Origin: Paracoccaceae bacterium
GTDB lineage: Bacteria; Pseudomonadota; Alphaproteobacteria; Rhodobacterales; Rhodobacteraceae
DNA length: 45,310 bases
Direction: 5' to 3'
Assembly: GCA_902635985.1 (NCBI GenBank)
Contig: CACPPZ010000010.1
Coordinates: 1 to 45,310, forward strand
This document shows, in pieces, positions 9,879 through 18,447 of the stretch; position 1 is the stretch's first letter; each line of letters starts with the position of its first letter. The notes under the pieces are model-generated. The model had not been told where the DNA came from. It saw nothing but the letters and a program-made list of their open reading frames with translations, and did no database searches. The position numbers were made by a program, and so were the translations under genes.

Positions 9879-10975
9879 GTGGTTCAGCGAGGGTAGTGAT
9901 AAAAATCGGCTCCTCTCTTTTGGTAGATGAACGAACAAGTTCCATTAGATCTGAATGGCTCCAATCTTTTTCCGAAGATATTCGTGATATGCATTCTAAC
10001 GGTTTAGAAGTAGTAATAGTCTCTTCCGGCTCTATTGCTTTGGGACGAAAAGTACTTAGCTGGCCGGACACCTCTTTATCTTTAGAGCAATCTCAAGCGT
10101 CTGCTGCAGTTGGTCAAATTCAGCTTGCTCAAGCATACCAGGAAGCACTTGCGCAACATGATATTAAAACGGCCCAAATACTTGTTACACTCGAGGACAG
10201 TAAAGATAGGCGGCGTTATCTAAATTCGCAGGCAACTGTAGAAACTCTGCTAGAAATGGGTGTCGTCCCAATTGTTAATGAAAACGATACTGTTGCAACT
10301 GATGAGATTAAATATGGTGATAACGACCGTCTGGCAGCTCAGGTCTCAGTAACTATTGGAGCCGATCTACTCATACTTTTGTCGGATGTCGATGGTTTCT
10401 ATTCAGGCAATCCAATGGTTGACACTAATGCAAATCATTTTAACACAATCGAAAGAATAACTCCGGAAATTGAGGCAATGGCGGAGGGCACAAAGTCTAA
10501 ATCCTCGAAAGGTGGCATGAAAACTAAGTTGCTAGCTGCAAAAATTGCGACGTCGGCTGGCTGTACTATGATCATCGCGAAGGGAACAAATTCCAATCCT
10601 ATTTCTTCACTGGACGATAGTGTTAAATCAACATTATTTAAAGCTCAGATTAAAGACCCCCAAACAGCTCGAAAAAAATGGATATCAACCATGAAATCCC
10701 TTGGTGAATTGGTAATTGATGAAGGAGCAGTAAAAGCGCTTCTTTCTGGTAAAAGCCTTTTGCCGGCGGGAGTTTTAATTGTTCGAAAAGATTTTGAAAG
10801 GGGTGACGCTGTATCAATCTTGAACCCTGAGGGTGAAGTATTGGGGCTTGGATTATGTGCATATTCTAGCGATGAGGCAAGGTCGATAATAGGTCATCAA
10901 ACTAGTGAAATAGAAAAAATCCTTGGGTATGCTGGTCGAGGCGTTATTGTGCATCGGGATAATATTGCTTTTTAA
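9866..10975 (+). CDS. proB: Glutamate 5-kinase
   Basis: First step of proline synthesis: ATP-dependent phosphorylation of L-glutamate to gamma-glutamyl phosphate in the cytoplasm. The 369 residues start with [14 protein letters not shown] and [12 protein letters not shown] (amino-acid kinase fold). They continue with [21 protein letters not shown] and [14 protein letters not shown], and end in a PUA domain (about 280-360, [17 protein letters not shown]). The ATG lies inside the end of obgE, which suggests translational coupling, and proA follows after 14 bases. In the family, proline feedback inhibition acts on the kinase domain. Confidence 0.97.
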   Translation: MEFLSGSARVVIKIGSSLLVDERTSSIRSEWLQSFSEDIRDMHSNGLEVVIVSSGSIALGRKVLSWPDTSLSLEQSQASAAVGQIQLAQAYQEALAQHDIKTAQILVTLEDSKDRRRYLNSQATVETLLEMGVVPIVNENDTVATDEIKYGDNDRLAAQVSVTIGADLLILLSDVDGFYSGNPMVDTNANHFNTIERITPEIEAMAEGTKSKSSKGGMKTKLLAAKIATSAGCTMIIAKGTNSNPISSLDDSVKSTLFKAQIKDPQTARKKWISTMKSLGELVIDEGAVKALLSGKSLLPAGVLIVRKDFERGDAVSILNPEGEVLGLGLCAYSSDEARSIIGHQTSEIEKILGYAGRGVIVHRDNIAF

Positions 10976-10989
10976 TCGGAGATTTTTTT

Positions 10990-12246
10990 ATGTCTGGATT
11001 TGATAGTCAAATGCAACTTTTAGGTTCGCAGGCTAGGGCGGCGGCGGCCGTACTTGCTTTTTCCACCTTTAAACAGAGATCCTTGGCAATTTCTAATGCA
11101 GCAAAGTCTATTTTAAATAATAGTGATAGAATTTTATCAGCGAACGAGATTGATATGCTAAATGGACGTGATCGAGGCTTGGGTGATGCAATGTTAGATC
11201 GTCTGTTTTTAGACAGCACGCGGGTTAAGTCTATCGCAAGTAGTCTTCAAGATATTGCAGAATTGCCTGACCCACTTGGTAAGGTTTTAAGTCAATGGAA
11301 GCGACCATCTGGCTTGAAAATAAGCCGTGTGACCACTCCTCTAGGAGTGATCGGTGTAATTTATGAAAGTAGGCCCAACGTAACTGCTGATGCTGGCGCT
11401 TTATGTTTGATGGCAGGTAATGCAACAATCCTGAGAGGTGGGTCTGAGAGCGCCAACTCATCCAAAGCAATTTTTGATTGCCTTATTGAAGGCTTGGCGC
11501 TGGCAAATTTGCCAGCTGCATCGGTTCAGATGGTACCAACTCAAGATCGCGCAGCTGTAAAATATTTGTTGAGAATGACAGAATTTATCGATGTTGTAGT
11601 GCCTCGTGGAGGAAAAGGCCTTGTCAGTTTAGTTCAAGAAGAGGCGCGCGTTCCTGTTTTTGCCCACCTAGAAGGGATTGTTCATATTTATGTTGACAAA
11701 ATGGCAGATTCAAAAAAGGCCTTGGATGTTGTTTTAAACGCAAAAACTAGAAGATACGGTATTTGTGGCGCCGCTGAATGTCTATTGCTTCACAAAGATA
11801 TATCTAAAGAACTGGGTGTTGAAATAATTAACCTACTTAGTCAATCTGGTGTTGAGGTCAGAGTTAGTTCCGAGTTTTCTGACTTAACTGATGTAAAGTT
11901 AGCAAGTGATCAAGATTGGGGAAGGGAATTTCTTGCACCAATTATAGCAGTAAAAGAGGTAAAAGATATAAGCGATGCAATTCAACATATTACCAGGTAT
12001 TCTTCAAGTCACACAGATTGTATAATTACTGAGGATATTTCTGCAAAAAATCTTTTCTTTTCGAAAATTGATAGTGCGATAGTTATGTGTAATGCATCTA
12101 CACAATTTGCTGATGGAGGAGAGTTTGGTTTAGGAGCCGAGATTGGAATTGCTACTGGAAAAATGCATGCAAGGGGCCCTGTGGGCGTTAATCAGTTAAC
12201 ATCGTTTAAGTATTTAGTGGATGGAGATGGAACTGTCCGTAGTTAA
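10990..12246 (+). CDS. proA: Gamma-glutamyl phosphate reductase
   Basis: Second step of proline synthesis: NADPH-dependent reduction of gamma-glutamyl phosphate to glutamate-5-semialdehyde. The 418 residues match family length. Recognisable parts are [35 protein letters not shown], and the catalytic cysteine at about residue 259 in [13 protein letters not shown]. The C-terminal part contains [33 protein letters not shown] precedes the ATG. It forms the obgE-proB-proA operon; no convincing terminator follows. Confidence 0.97.
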   Translation: MSGFDSQMQLLGSQARAAAAVLAFSTFKQRSLAISNAAKSILNNSDRILSANEIDMLNGRDRGLGDAMLDRLFLDSTRVKSIASSLQDIAELPDPLGKVLSQWKRPSGLKISRVTTPLGVIGVIYESRPNVTADAGALCLMAGNATILRGGSESANSSKAIFDCLIEGLALANLPAASVQMVPTQDRAAVKYLLRMTEFIDVVVPRGGKGLVSLVQEEARVPVFAHLEGIVHIYVDKMADSKKALDVVLNAKTRRYGICGAAECLLLHKDISKELGVEIINLLSQSGVEVRVSSEFSDLTDVKLASDQDWGREFLAPIIAVKEVKDISDAIQHITRYSSSHTDCIITEDISAKNLFFSKIDSAIVMCNASTQFADGGEFGLGAEIGIATGKMHARGPVGVNQLTSFKYLVDGDGTVRS

Positions 12247-12344
12247 AAAAATGGGGCATCAATTTACTATGATTTATACTTAAACGTCATGTTTTTTTGA
12301 ATGACTATTAATTTTTACTACTTAAAGGTCTTTGGAAAGAAGAT

Positions 12345-12533
12345 ATGGTGAAAGAGAATATAGACTTGAACCCTTTTTTAGAGCCCGGTGCCATTGTTTT
12401 AAATCCCAATGCGCCGGACTGGGGTAAGGGTCAGGTGCAATCAAAAATAGGTAATAAAGTTACCATAAACTTTGAAAATATGGGAAAGTTAGTTATTGAC
12501 GGATCATTAATTGCTTTGGAAATGGTGAATTGA
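12345..12533 (+). CDS. Small DUF3553 family protein
   Basis: A 62-residue protein with no signal or membrane segment. The core, FLEPGAIVLNPNAPDWGKGQ followed by VQSKIGNKVTINFENMGK, matches the DUF3553 pattern: a short SH3-like beta barrel also seen appended to UvrD-type helicases and CarD-like proteins. It is widespread as a free-standing alphaproteobacterial protein of unknown role. An AAAGAAG sequence upstream of the ATG is a weak ribosome site. The 98-base gap after proA suggests an independent transcript. Confidence 0.85.
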   Translation: MVKENIDLNPFLEPGAIVLNPNAPDWGKGQVQSKIGNKVTINFENMGKLVIDGSLIALEMVN

Positions 12534-12601
12534 ATGTTGTTCGTCCATGCTTCTGAGTCGTTTTTAGTTCCATTTTCAAATTCTGGAAAGATGTAACAAC
12601 G

Positions 12602-13393
12602 GTGATGTGGGACAAATATAATTTTGATAACTTCACCGTAAGGCTTGCCTGTGATTTAGATGAAATAGAGGCTGCACAACGTTTAAGATATGACGTTTTT
12701 ATTGATGAAATGGGTGCAAATTCTGAGTTCGTAGATCATAATGCTCGCTTAGAAATAGACAAATTCGATGATTATTGTGATCATCTCCTTTTAATTGACA
12801 ATAATAAACTTGAAAAAAATATGGGGGTTGTTGGTGTTTACCGCTTACTCCCTGACCATAAGCTTCCATCATTTGCGAATTACTACTCTCAAAAAGAGTA
12901 TGATCTCAAAAAATTGAAGACTTCAGGTAAAAAAATTATGGAACTGGGCCGTTCTTGTGTTCATAAGTCGTATCGTGGTGGTACAGCCCTGACCTATCTG
13001 TGGGCTGGTCTATCAAAATATGTAGAATACAACGGAATTGAAATTTTATTTGGGGTAGCAAGTTTTCATGGAACTGACCCTTCTAAAATAGCATCTTCCT
13101 TAAGTTTACTTCATTATAAATATCTTGCTCCCTCTGATCTGATGGTAAATGCGAAATTGCCAAATAAGCAAAGAATGGATTTGGTTGATGTGCATAAAGT
13201 AGATCGTGTTGAAGCTACAAAGCAAATTCCATCGTTAATAAAGGCTTACCTTAGGATCGGTGGTTTTGTAGGAAAAGATGCATATATCGACCGAGCATTC
13301 AATACTATAGATGTATGTATGGTACTTGACTTGGAAAGGGCCAATTTGAAAAGGTTGTCGGCGTACAAAAAAGAAAATTATTTCAATGACTAA
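12602..13393 (+). CDS. olsB: Ornithine-acyl-ACP N-acyltransferase (OlsB-type)
   Basis: Catalyses the first step of ornithine-lipid synthesis: transfer of a 3-hydroxyacyl group from ACP to the alpha-amino group of ornithine, giving lyso-ornithine lipid. The 263 residues contain the GNAT-like OlsB segments AAQRLRYDVFIDEMGA and MELGRSCVHKSYRGGTALTYLW, and FGVASFHGTD. The annotated GTG (12602) is followed at once by an ATG (12605), and either may be the true start. The gene overlaps the next acyltransferase by eight bases, the standard olsBA arrangement. In marine bacteria such membrane lipids replace phospholipids under phosphate limitation. No Pho box was recognised upstream. Confidence 0.9.
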   Translation: MMWDKYNFDNFTVRLACDLDEIEAAQRLRYDVFIDEMGANSEFVDHNARLEIDKFDDYCDHLLLIDNNKLEKNMGVVGVYRLLPDHKLPSFANYYSQKEYDLKKLKTSGKKIMELGRSCVHKSYRGGTALTYLWAGLSKYVEYNGIEILFGVASFHGTDPSKIASSLSLLHYKYLAPSDLMVNAKLPNKQRMDLVDVHKVDRVEATKQIPSLIKAYLRIGGFVGKDAYIDRAFNTIDVCMVLDLERANLKRLSAYKKENYFND

Positions 13394-14228
13394 TTCCTGG
13401 CGTGGGAGAAAAGAACCTACAGCGAGCGAGCTTTTGTTAGTTAACTGGCTACTTGTTCTTTTGCGCGGGATTCCGGTAGCTTTGGTAGTTTTCGGGGGGC
13501 TACTAATTCATACATTTTTGCGTATTTTCGAATTTCTCTTTCTGGGCTCAAGGCGATCATGGACGCAGTATCTGACACAGATCATCTGCAGGACTTCTTT
13601 AATTCTCTTAGGTATTTCATTAAAAATAAAAGGCACACCAATGGTAGAGCGGGGAGCGGTGGTTGCAAATCACTCCTCCTGGTTGGATATTTTTGCACTA
13701 AATGCTACACAAAAAATTTACTTTGTAGCCAAGTCAGAAGTTGCAGGTTGGCCCGGAATAGGGTGGTTAGCCAGAGCGACTGGTACAGTATTCATTCAAA
13801 GAAAAGCAGTTCAAGCCAATAGACAAAAAAGTCTATTTACTGATCGGTTATTAGCCGGTCATAAACTATTATTTTTTCCTGAAGGAACCTCTACCGATAG
13901 TTTGCGCGTACTGCCATTTAAAAGCAGTTTATTTGCAGCATTTTTTGAAGAAAATATGCCTGTAAATTTATTTATTCAGCCCGTTACAGTGGTTTATCAC
14001 GCTCCATCTGGTACTAATCCATGGTTTTACGGATGGTGGGGAGAAATGAGTTTTGGTGCTCATCTAGTGTACACACTCGCAAGTGCGCGGCAAGGTTGGA
14101 TAGAGCTAATATTCCATCAGCCTAGAGCAATTGCAGACCAGCAAAACCGAAAGCAACTGGCGAAACTATTGGAATCAGATATCAGAAGTAGTCATTTGCA
14201 CCACGGTAAATTCGATGAATTTGAGTAA
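13386..14228 (+). CDS. olsA: Lyso-ornithine lipid O-acyltransferase (OlsA-type PlsC protein)
   Basis: Membrane-associated acyltransferase of the PlsC superfamily, 280 residues. There is an N-terminal hydrophobic segment (about 19-50), the catalytic box NHSSWLD (HX4D) and the acceptor-binding box FFPEGTSTD. The eight-base overlap with the upstream olsB indicates that it acylates lyso-ornithine lipid rather than only lysophosphatidate, although some OlsA proteins do both. It is convergent with the ThiE-like gene, with one base between the two stop codons. Confidence 0.9.
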   Translation: MTNSWRGRKEPTASELLLVNWLLVLLRGIPVALVVFGGLLIHTFLRIFEFLFLGSRRSWTQYLTQIICRTSLILLGISLKIKGTPMVERGAVVANHSSWLDIFALNATQKIYFVAKSEVAGWPGIGWLARATGTVFIQRKAVQANRQKSLFTDRLLAGHKLLFFPEGTSTDSLRVLPFKSSLFAAFFEENMPVNLFIQPVTVVYHAPSGTNPWFYGWWGEMSFGAHLVYTLASARQGWIELIFHQPRAIADQQNRKQLAKLLESDIRSSHLHHGKFDEFE

Positions 14229-14229
14229 A

Positions 14230-14841
14230 TCAGTTTTCGTTAAAAAATTGTGCAAGAACTTTAGATGGGTTGTCAGCATCCCAGATTTCCTCTCTAAATG
14301 CTAGAAAGTCACAACATATTTTTAATTGTTCTACCAGCTGGGGCGTAAGTCCAGTTTCAGCAATTACGGGAAATTCAATCATTTCCCCCCACCACTCGAA
14401 TAATTTAGGATCTGCGTGCTTACCATCTCCTAAATCTCCAGACATTGGACCAAAACTAACATAATCAGCACCGGCCTCAGTAGCATTAATGCCATCATGC
14501 TTTGATTGAAAACAGTAAGCTCCAACTATTGGCTCCTTACCAAGAATTTTTCGGGCAGTCCGAATTGATTTGGATCCGTCTTTCAAATGTACTCCATCAA
14601 GCCCAAATTTTTCGACTAGCATAAAATGGCTTTCTATTATAAGTGGTATGTCTCGTTTATGACAAATTTCTCGTAAAGTATCGGCTGATTTGCCAATAAT
14701 CATTTCATCTCTTGTTGACTGTTCCAGTCGAACGCAAGCTACTTCATGTTCATCCAGAACTTTTTCCAATTTTCTGGAAAAGACATTTAGTTCAAATTCG
14801 GAAGGGGTAATCAAATATTTAATTGGATTATTATGCTGCAT
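14230..14841 (-). CDS. Divergent thiamine-phosphate synthase/TenI-like protein
   Basis: A 203-residue TIM-barrel protein related to ThiE/TenI, seen from GLDGVHLKDGSKSIRTARKI, GADYVSFGPM and PVIAETGLTP. Typical ThiE has an (Q/L)xRxK strand and Asp residues in a VNDD-type loop binding the pyrimidine pyrophosphate and Mg. Here the corresponding segments read CVRLEQS and LIIESHF, so the usual ligands appear altered. It may be a non-canonical ThiE, a TenI-like isomerase relative or a paralogue with another role. No other thiamine gene is adjacent and no TPP riboswitch was recognised. It is transcribed away from trmJ. Confidence 0.7.
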   Translation of the reverse strand: MQHNNPIKYLITPSEFELNVFSRKLEKVLDEHEVACVRLEQSTRDEMIIGKSADTLREICHKRDIPLIIESHFMLVEKFGLDGVHLKDGSKSIRTARKILGKEPIVGAYCFQSKHDGINATEAGADYVSFGPMSGDLGDGKHADPKLFEWWGEMIEFPVIAETGLTPQLVEQLKICCDFLAFREEIWDADNPSKVLAQFFNEN

Positions 14842-14948
14842 TTTACACTATTTGGCACTTTTTTTAAAAATCATTATTTATGAGAATATTAAGGTTTTAA
14901 TCTTACTACTTCTATCCTAAGTGCTTTTATAAGAACAGGATTTAAAAT

Positions 14949-15689
14949 ATGCACTCAACTAAAAAACAACCCTCAATAATTTTAGTAAAGCCACAAATGG
15001 GTGAAAATATCGGATTTGCCGCTAGGGCGATGTTAAATTTTGGACTAGAAAACATGCGAGTTGTGGCTGCAAGGGATGGTTGGCCAAGTCAAAGTGCTGT
15101 AGCAACTGCCTCAGGAGCGGGCAGAGTTCTGGATCAAGCGAGACATTTTTCCAGCTTCCATGATGCGGTAGGTGATTGTCATTTTATATTTGCAACGACG
15201 GCAAGGGGCCGTGATTTAACAAAACCAGTTTATGATCCAAAAAAAGCAATGAAAATAGCTTTTGAAAAAATTTCAGATGGTCAAAACGTTGGTATTATTT
15301 TTGGTCCCGAAAGAGCCGGATTAGAGAATATAGAGGTAGTCCGCTCTAATGCATTAATAACAGTACCGGTTAACCCTAACTTTTCATCTATTAATCTAGC
15401 TCAAACTGTTCTGCTTCTGTCTTATGAATGGTTTTTAGCAACGGATATTTATGAAGAGAACTTTTCTAACAATAGGAAAACAAGCGTTGCATCAAACTTG
15501 GAGATCGAGAAGCTTTCTCAGCAGTACGAAAATGAATTAGAGAAAATTGGTTTTTTCTTTCCGGAAGAAAAAGCTACTTCTATGAAGAGTACACTAAGAA
15601 ACATTTGGTCAAGGTTGCCTCTAACGGTGTCCGATGTAAGAGCTTTTCATGGCATTTTGCGTCATTTTTTAAAGAGGCGCGATTTGTAA
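14949..15689 (+). CDS. trmJ: tRNA (cytidine/uridine-2'-O-)-methyltransferase TrmJ
   Basis: SAM-dependent SPOUT methyltransferase that in E. coli modifies the ribose of position 32 in the tRNA anticodon loop. The 246 residues show ILVKPQMGENIGFAARAMLNFG (motif 1), IIFGPERAGLENIEV (motif 2) and VPVNPNFSSINLAQTVLLLSYEW (motif 3, the knot). A helical C-terminal extension (about 180-246) fits TrmJ rather than shorter TrmL. The ATG follows AACAGGA at normal spacing. The AT-rich 108-base gap to the divergent ThiE-like gene should hold both promoters. Confidence 0.92.
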   Translation: MHSTKKQPSIILVKPQMGENIGFAARAMLNFGLENMRVVAARDGWPSQSAVATASGAGRVLDQARHFSSFHDAVGDCHFIFATTARGRDLTKPVYDPKKAMKIAFEKISDGQNVGIIFGPERAGLENIEVVRSNALITVPVNPNFSSINLAQTVLLLSYEWFLATDIYEENFSNNRKTSVASNLEIEKLSQQYENELEKIGFFFPEEKATSMKSTLRNIWSRLPLTVSDVRAFHGILRHFLKRRDL

Positions 15690-15753
15690 TAGTAAAGTAT
15701 TGTATTATTTTTTAAGTTACGGTTACCGGTAATGCAGAATTTGGGAAAAAAGA

Positions 15754-16899
15754 ATGGGATCCAAGCGCAGTATTTTTGAGGAAGTTTCAGAGCTCGAGAC
15801 AAAAAATGTCAATTCAAAAATAAAAACAGGTATAATTGACAGGGTTGAACATAATTCAGATCGAGCTCAGATAAGATTTTGGTTGACTTGTTTATCTATA
15901 TTGCTGGTTTTTATGATTTTGGTCGGTGGATTAACTCGTCTAACCGATAGTGGACTTTCAATTACAGAATGGAAACCAATCTTGGGTGCCCTTCCTCCGA
16001 TTTCTGATCAATCATGGAATATTGAGTTTGAAAAGTACAAGCAGATTCCTGAATATATTATGCAAAATTCAGGAATGTCACTTAGTGAATTTAAAATTAT
16101 TTATTGGTGGGAGTGGGGGCACCGTCAGATCGGAAGAATTATTGGATTGGTTTGGCTTGCAGGATTTTCTTGGTTACTGTTATCAAAGAAAATTCCAGCT
16201 GGTTGGACTGTGCGTTTCTTAATGCTTGGAGCCTTAGGCGGCTTTCAGGGTGCTATAGGATGGTGGATGGTATCTTCTGGTCTTTCTAACGATATGCTTG
16301 ATGTCGCGAGCTATCGATTAGCCACCCATTTGGGCATTGCCTTTATTATATTAGGTTTCATACTTTGGTATATTTTTAAGATGACTTTGTCCGAGACAGA
16401 TTTGCTTTCTCGCCAAAGAACGAGAGATCATTCAATGTTGAGTAAAAGTACAGGATTAATGCACCTTGTATTTTTACAAATTTTGCTGGGGGCATTGGTG
16501 GCTGGCATTGATGCCGGAAGAAATTACATCGATTGGCCGTTAATGGCTGGTGGCCTTTTGCCGCCCGATTTATTTGCCCTGGAACCAATTTGGAGAAACT
16601 TTTTTGAAGATGACGGATTGGTGCAATTTATACATAGAATCACTGGGTATATTTTGTTTTTATTCGCAATATATGTTTGGTTTAGGTCCAGAAAATCTGG
16701 AAATTTACATATTAAGAAAGCCATAAATTTAGTAATGTTTACAATATTTTTGCAAATGGCAATTGGGGTTATAACTGTTATGAATTCTGCACCGTGGCAT
16801 ATTGCTATCTTTCATCAATTTGGTGCAATTGTCCTTTGGTATGTTTTAATAAAGGCTCGGTTTCTCGCCGCATTTCCGCCCAAACAGGCTATAAGTTAA
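15754..16899 (+). CDS. ctaA: Haem A synthase (COX15/CtaA)
   Basis: Inner-membrane enzyme that oxidises haem O to haem A for aa3-type cytochrome oxidase. The 381 residues have about eight transmembrane segments. The alphaproteobacterial/mitochondrial COX15 signatures are present: LVGGLTRLTDSGLSITEWKP, WWEWGHRQIGRIIGLVW with its haem-ligand-type His, a second-half HRITGY and FHQFGAIVLW. The N-terminal 45 residues before the first membrane helix are polar. Other ctaBCDEG genes are not in the window. The M32 peptidase follows after 15 bases, so they may share a transcript. Confidence 0.95.
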   Translation: MGSKRSIFEEVSELETKNVNSKIKTGIIDRVEHNSDRAQIRFWLTCLSILLVFMILVGGLTRLTDSGLSITEWKPILGALPPISDQSWNIEFEKYKQIPEYIMQNSGMSLSEFKIIYWWEWGHRQIGRIIGLVWLAGFSWLLLSKKIPAGWTVRFLMLGALGGFQGAIGWWMVSSGLSNDMLDVASYRLATHLGIAFIILGFILWYIFKMTLSETDLLSRQRTRDHSMLSKSTGLMHLVFLQILLGALVAGIDAGRNYIDWPLMAGGLLPPDLFALEPIWRNFFEDDGLVQFIHRITGYILFLFAIYVWFRSRKSGNLHIKKAINLVMFTIFLQMAIGVITVMNSAPWHIAIFHQFGAIVLWYVLIKARFLAAFPPKQAIS

Positions 16900-16914
16900 G
16901 GGGAATAATTAGAT

Positions 16915-18411
16915 TTGAATAAAACTACTAATGCCTTTGAAAAGTTATTTGAATTTAATAAAATTACTCTCTCCTTAAATAAAGTAATTGAGAGAAATAG
17001 CTGGGATCAAGAAGCTATTATGCCGACTGGGGCATTGGCGGATCGTGCAGAAGAGCAAGCAAGTCTTATGATTATTGCTCACAAGCGTCAGACTTCTAAT
17101 GAGTTCTCAGATTTACTCAATTCAGTCAAAATAGAAAGCTTACCAAAAACTCAATTAAGACAAGTCTCGCTGATGAGAAAAGAGTTCATACGCGCGCTTA
17201 AAGTTCCAAACGAATTAATTGGAGCTCTAGCAAAGGAAACTACTCTAGCACATTCGGTGTGGATCGATGCTCGTAAAGATAATGATTTTCAACAATTTCT
17301 TCCTCAATTTACAAAAGTATTGAAATTACGAAGAGAAGAGGCAGATGCAATTAGGCAAGATACCGATTTATCAAAGTATGATGCTTTGCTGCAAGATTAT
17401 GAGCCAGATTTAAAATCAGACTATATTGATAATCTTTTTGATACATTGAGGCCTGTACTCGTTGACTTGAGGTCGAGAGTACTTGATCGACCGCCTGCTC
17501 AAGAAATAATTGGTTACTTCCCGATAGATAAGCAGAGGGAGTTATGCAAAGAAGTAGCTAAAACTTTTGGATACGATTTCTCGAGGGGCCGAATAGATAC
17601 AGCCGTTCACCCCTTTTGTTCAGGTACTGGAAATGATGTAAGGATTACCACACGGTTTGACGAAAATGATCCTTTAGGAAGTATATATTCCACTATTCAT
17701 GAAGTTGGGCATGCCTTGTATGAACAAAACATTGATCAGATTTATAACTTTTCCAATATTGGTCGAGGAGTATCGATGGGAGTTCACGAAAGCCAGAGCA
17801 GAATTTTGGAAAATCAACTGGGTCGATCTGACTCGTTTACTGACTGGCTCTTTAAGAAATTTTTTGATTATTTTGGTGATATTGGATGTAAGGACAGCAC
17901 TTCTTTTTATAAGTCAATCAATTCAGTTAAAAATAGTTTTATAAGAACTGAGTCAGATGAATTACAGTATAATCTCCATGTTTTATTACGTTATAGGCTT
18001 GAGAAATGGCTATTTGATGGTGACCTTAATGCAAATGATCTCGAGCATGTCTGGAATGAGGAGTTCGAGAAAGATTTTGGGTTAGTCATTGAGAATCCTA
18101 GTGACGGTATTTTACAGGATGTTCATTGGTCTTTAGGGCTTTTTGGTTACTTCCCAACCTACTCTTTAGGGAATGTTTATGCGGGTTGTTTGTTTGAAGC
18201 GATGCAAATCCAGATGCCTGCATTGAATGAAAATTTAAATTCAGGCGATTTAACAGAAGCTATCGACTGGTTGACAAATTCAGTTCAAAAGCATGGTTCA
18301 TTATATTCACCGATTGATTTGATTCAAAATGCTTGCGGGTTTGATATAACTGCGAAGCCACTTATTTCTTATATTGAGAAAAAGTTCAGCTCTACTTACA
18401 ATTTAAATTAG
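16915..18411 (+). CDS. M32 family metallocarboxypeptidase (carboxypeptidase Taq type)
   Basis: Cytoplasmic zinc carboxypeptidase with broad specificity for C-terminal residues. The 498 residues match the family length of about 500. Landmarks are HPFCSGTGNDVRITTRF, the zinc motif HEVGH (residues about 262-266), the downstream HESQSR (about 291-296) with the third ligand region, and RTESDELQYNLHVLLRY near the C-terminus. The start is TTG at 16915, preceded by AAGGGGAA about seven bases upstream; no in-frame ATG lies close by. It is followed by a hairpin terminator shared with the end of gyrA. Confidence 0.95.
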   Translation: MNKTTNAFEKLFEFNKITLSLNKVIERNSWDQEAIMPTGALADRAEEQASLMIIAHKRQTSNEFSDLLNSVKIESLPKTQLRQVSLMRKEFIRALKVPNELIGALAKETTLAHSVWIDARKDNDFQQFLPQFTKVLKLRREEADAIRQDTDLSKYDALLQDYEPDLKSDYIDNLFDTLRPVLVDLRSRVLDRPPAQEIIGYFPIDKQRELCKEVAKTFGYDFSRGRIDTAVHPFCSGTGNDVRITTRFDENDPLGSIYSTIHEVGHALYEQNIDQIYNFSNIGRGVSMGVHESQSRILENQLGRSDSFTDWLFKKFFDYFGDIGCKDSTSFYKSINSVKNSFIRTESDELQYNLHVLLRYRLEKWLFDGDLNANDLEHVWNEEFEKDFGLVIENPSDGILQDVHWSLGLFGYFPTYSLGNVYAGCLFEAMQIQMPALNENLNSGDLTEAIDWLTNSVQKHGSLYSPIDLIQNACGFDITAKPLISYIEKKFSSTYNLN

Positions 18412-18423
18412 TTTTTCCAACTG

Positions 18424-18447
18424 ACCTGGTGATTTTACTAGGTTTTT
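18424..18447 (+). terminator. Terminator after the M32 carboxypeptidase gene
   Basis: The stem ACCTGGT/ACTAGGT (one G-U pair) with loop GATTTT runs into a tract of five T residues, starting 13 bases after the stop. The T tract touches the gyrA stop codon on the opposite strand. Confidence 0.7.

Noticed and set aside
15717-15732. Short imperfect dyad TTACGGTTACCGGTAA before ctaA
   Set aside because: The arms do not pair well around a centre and no comparable copy occurs upstream of other haem or oxidase genes in the window.
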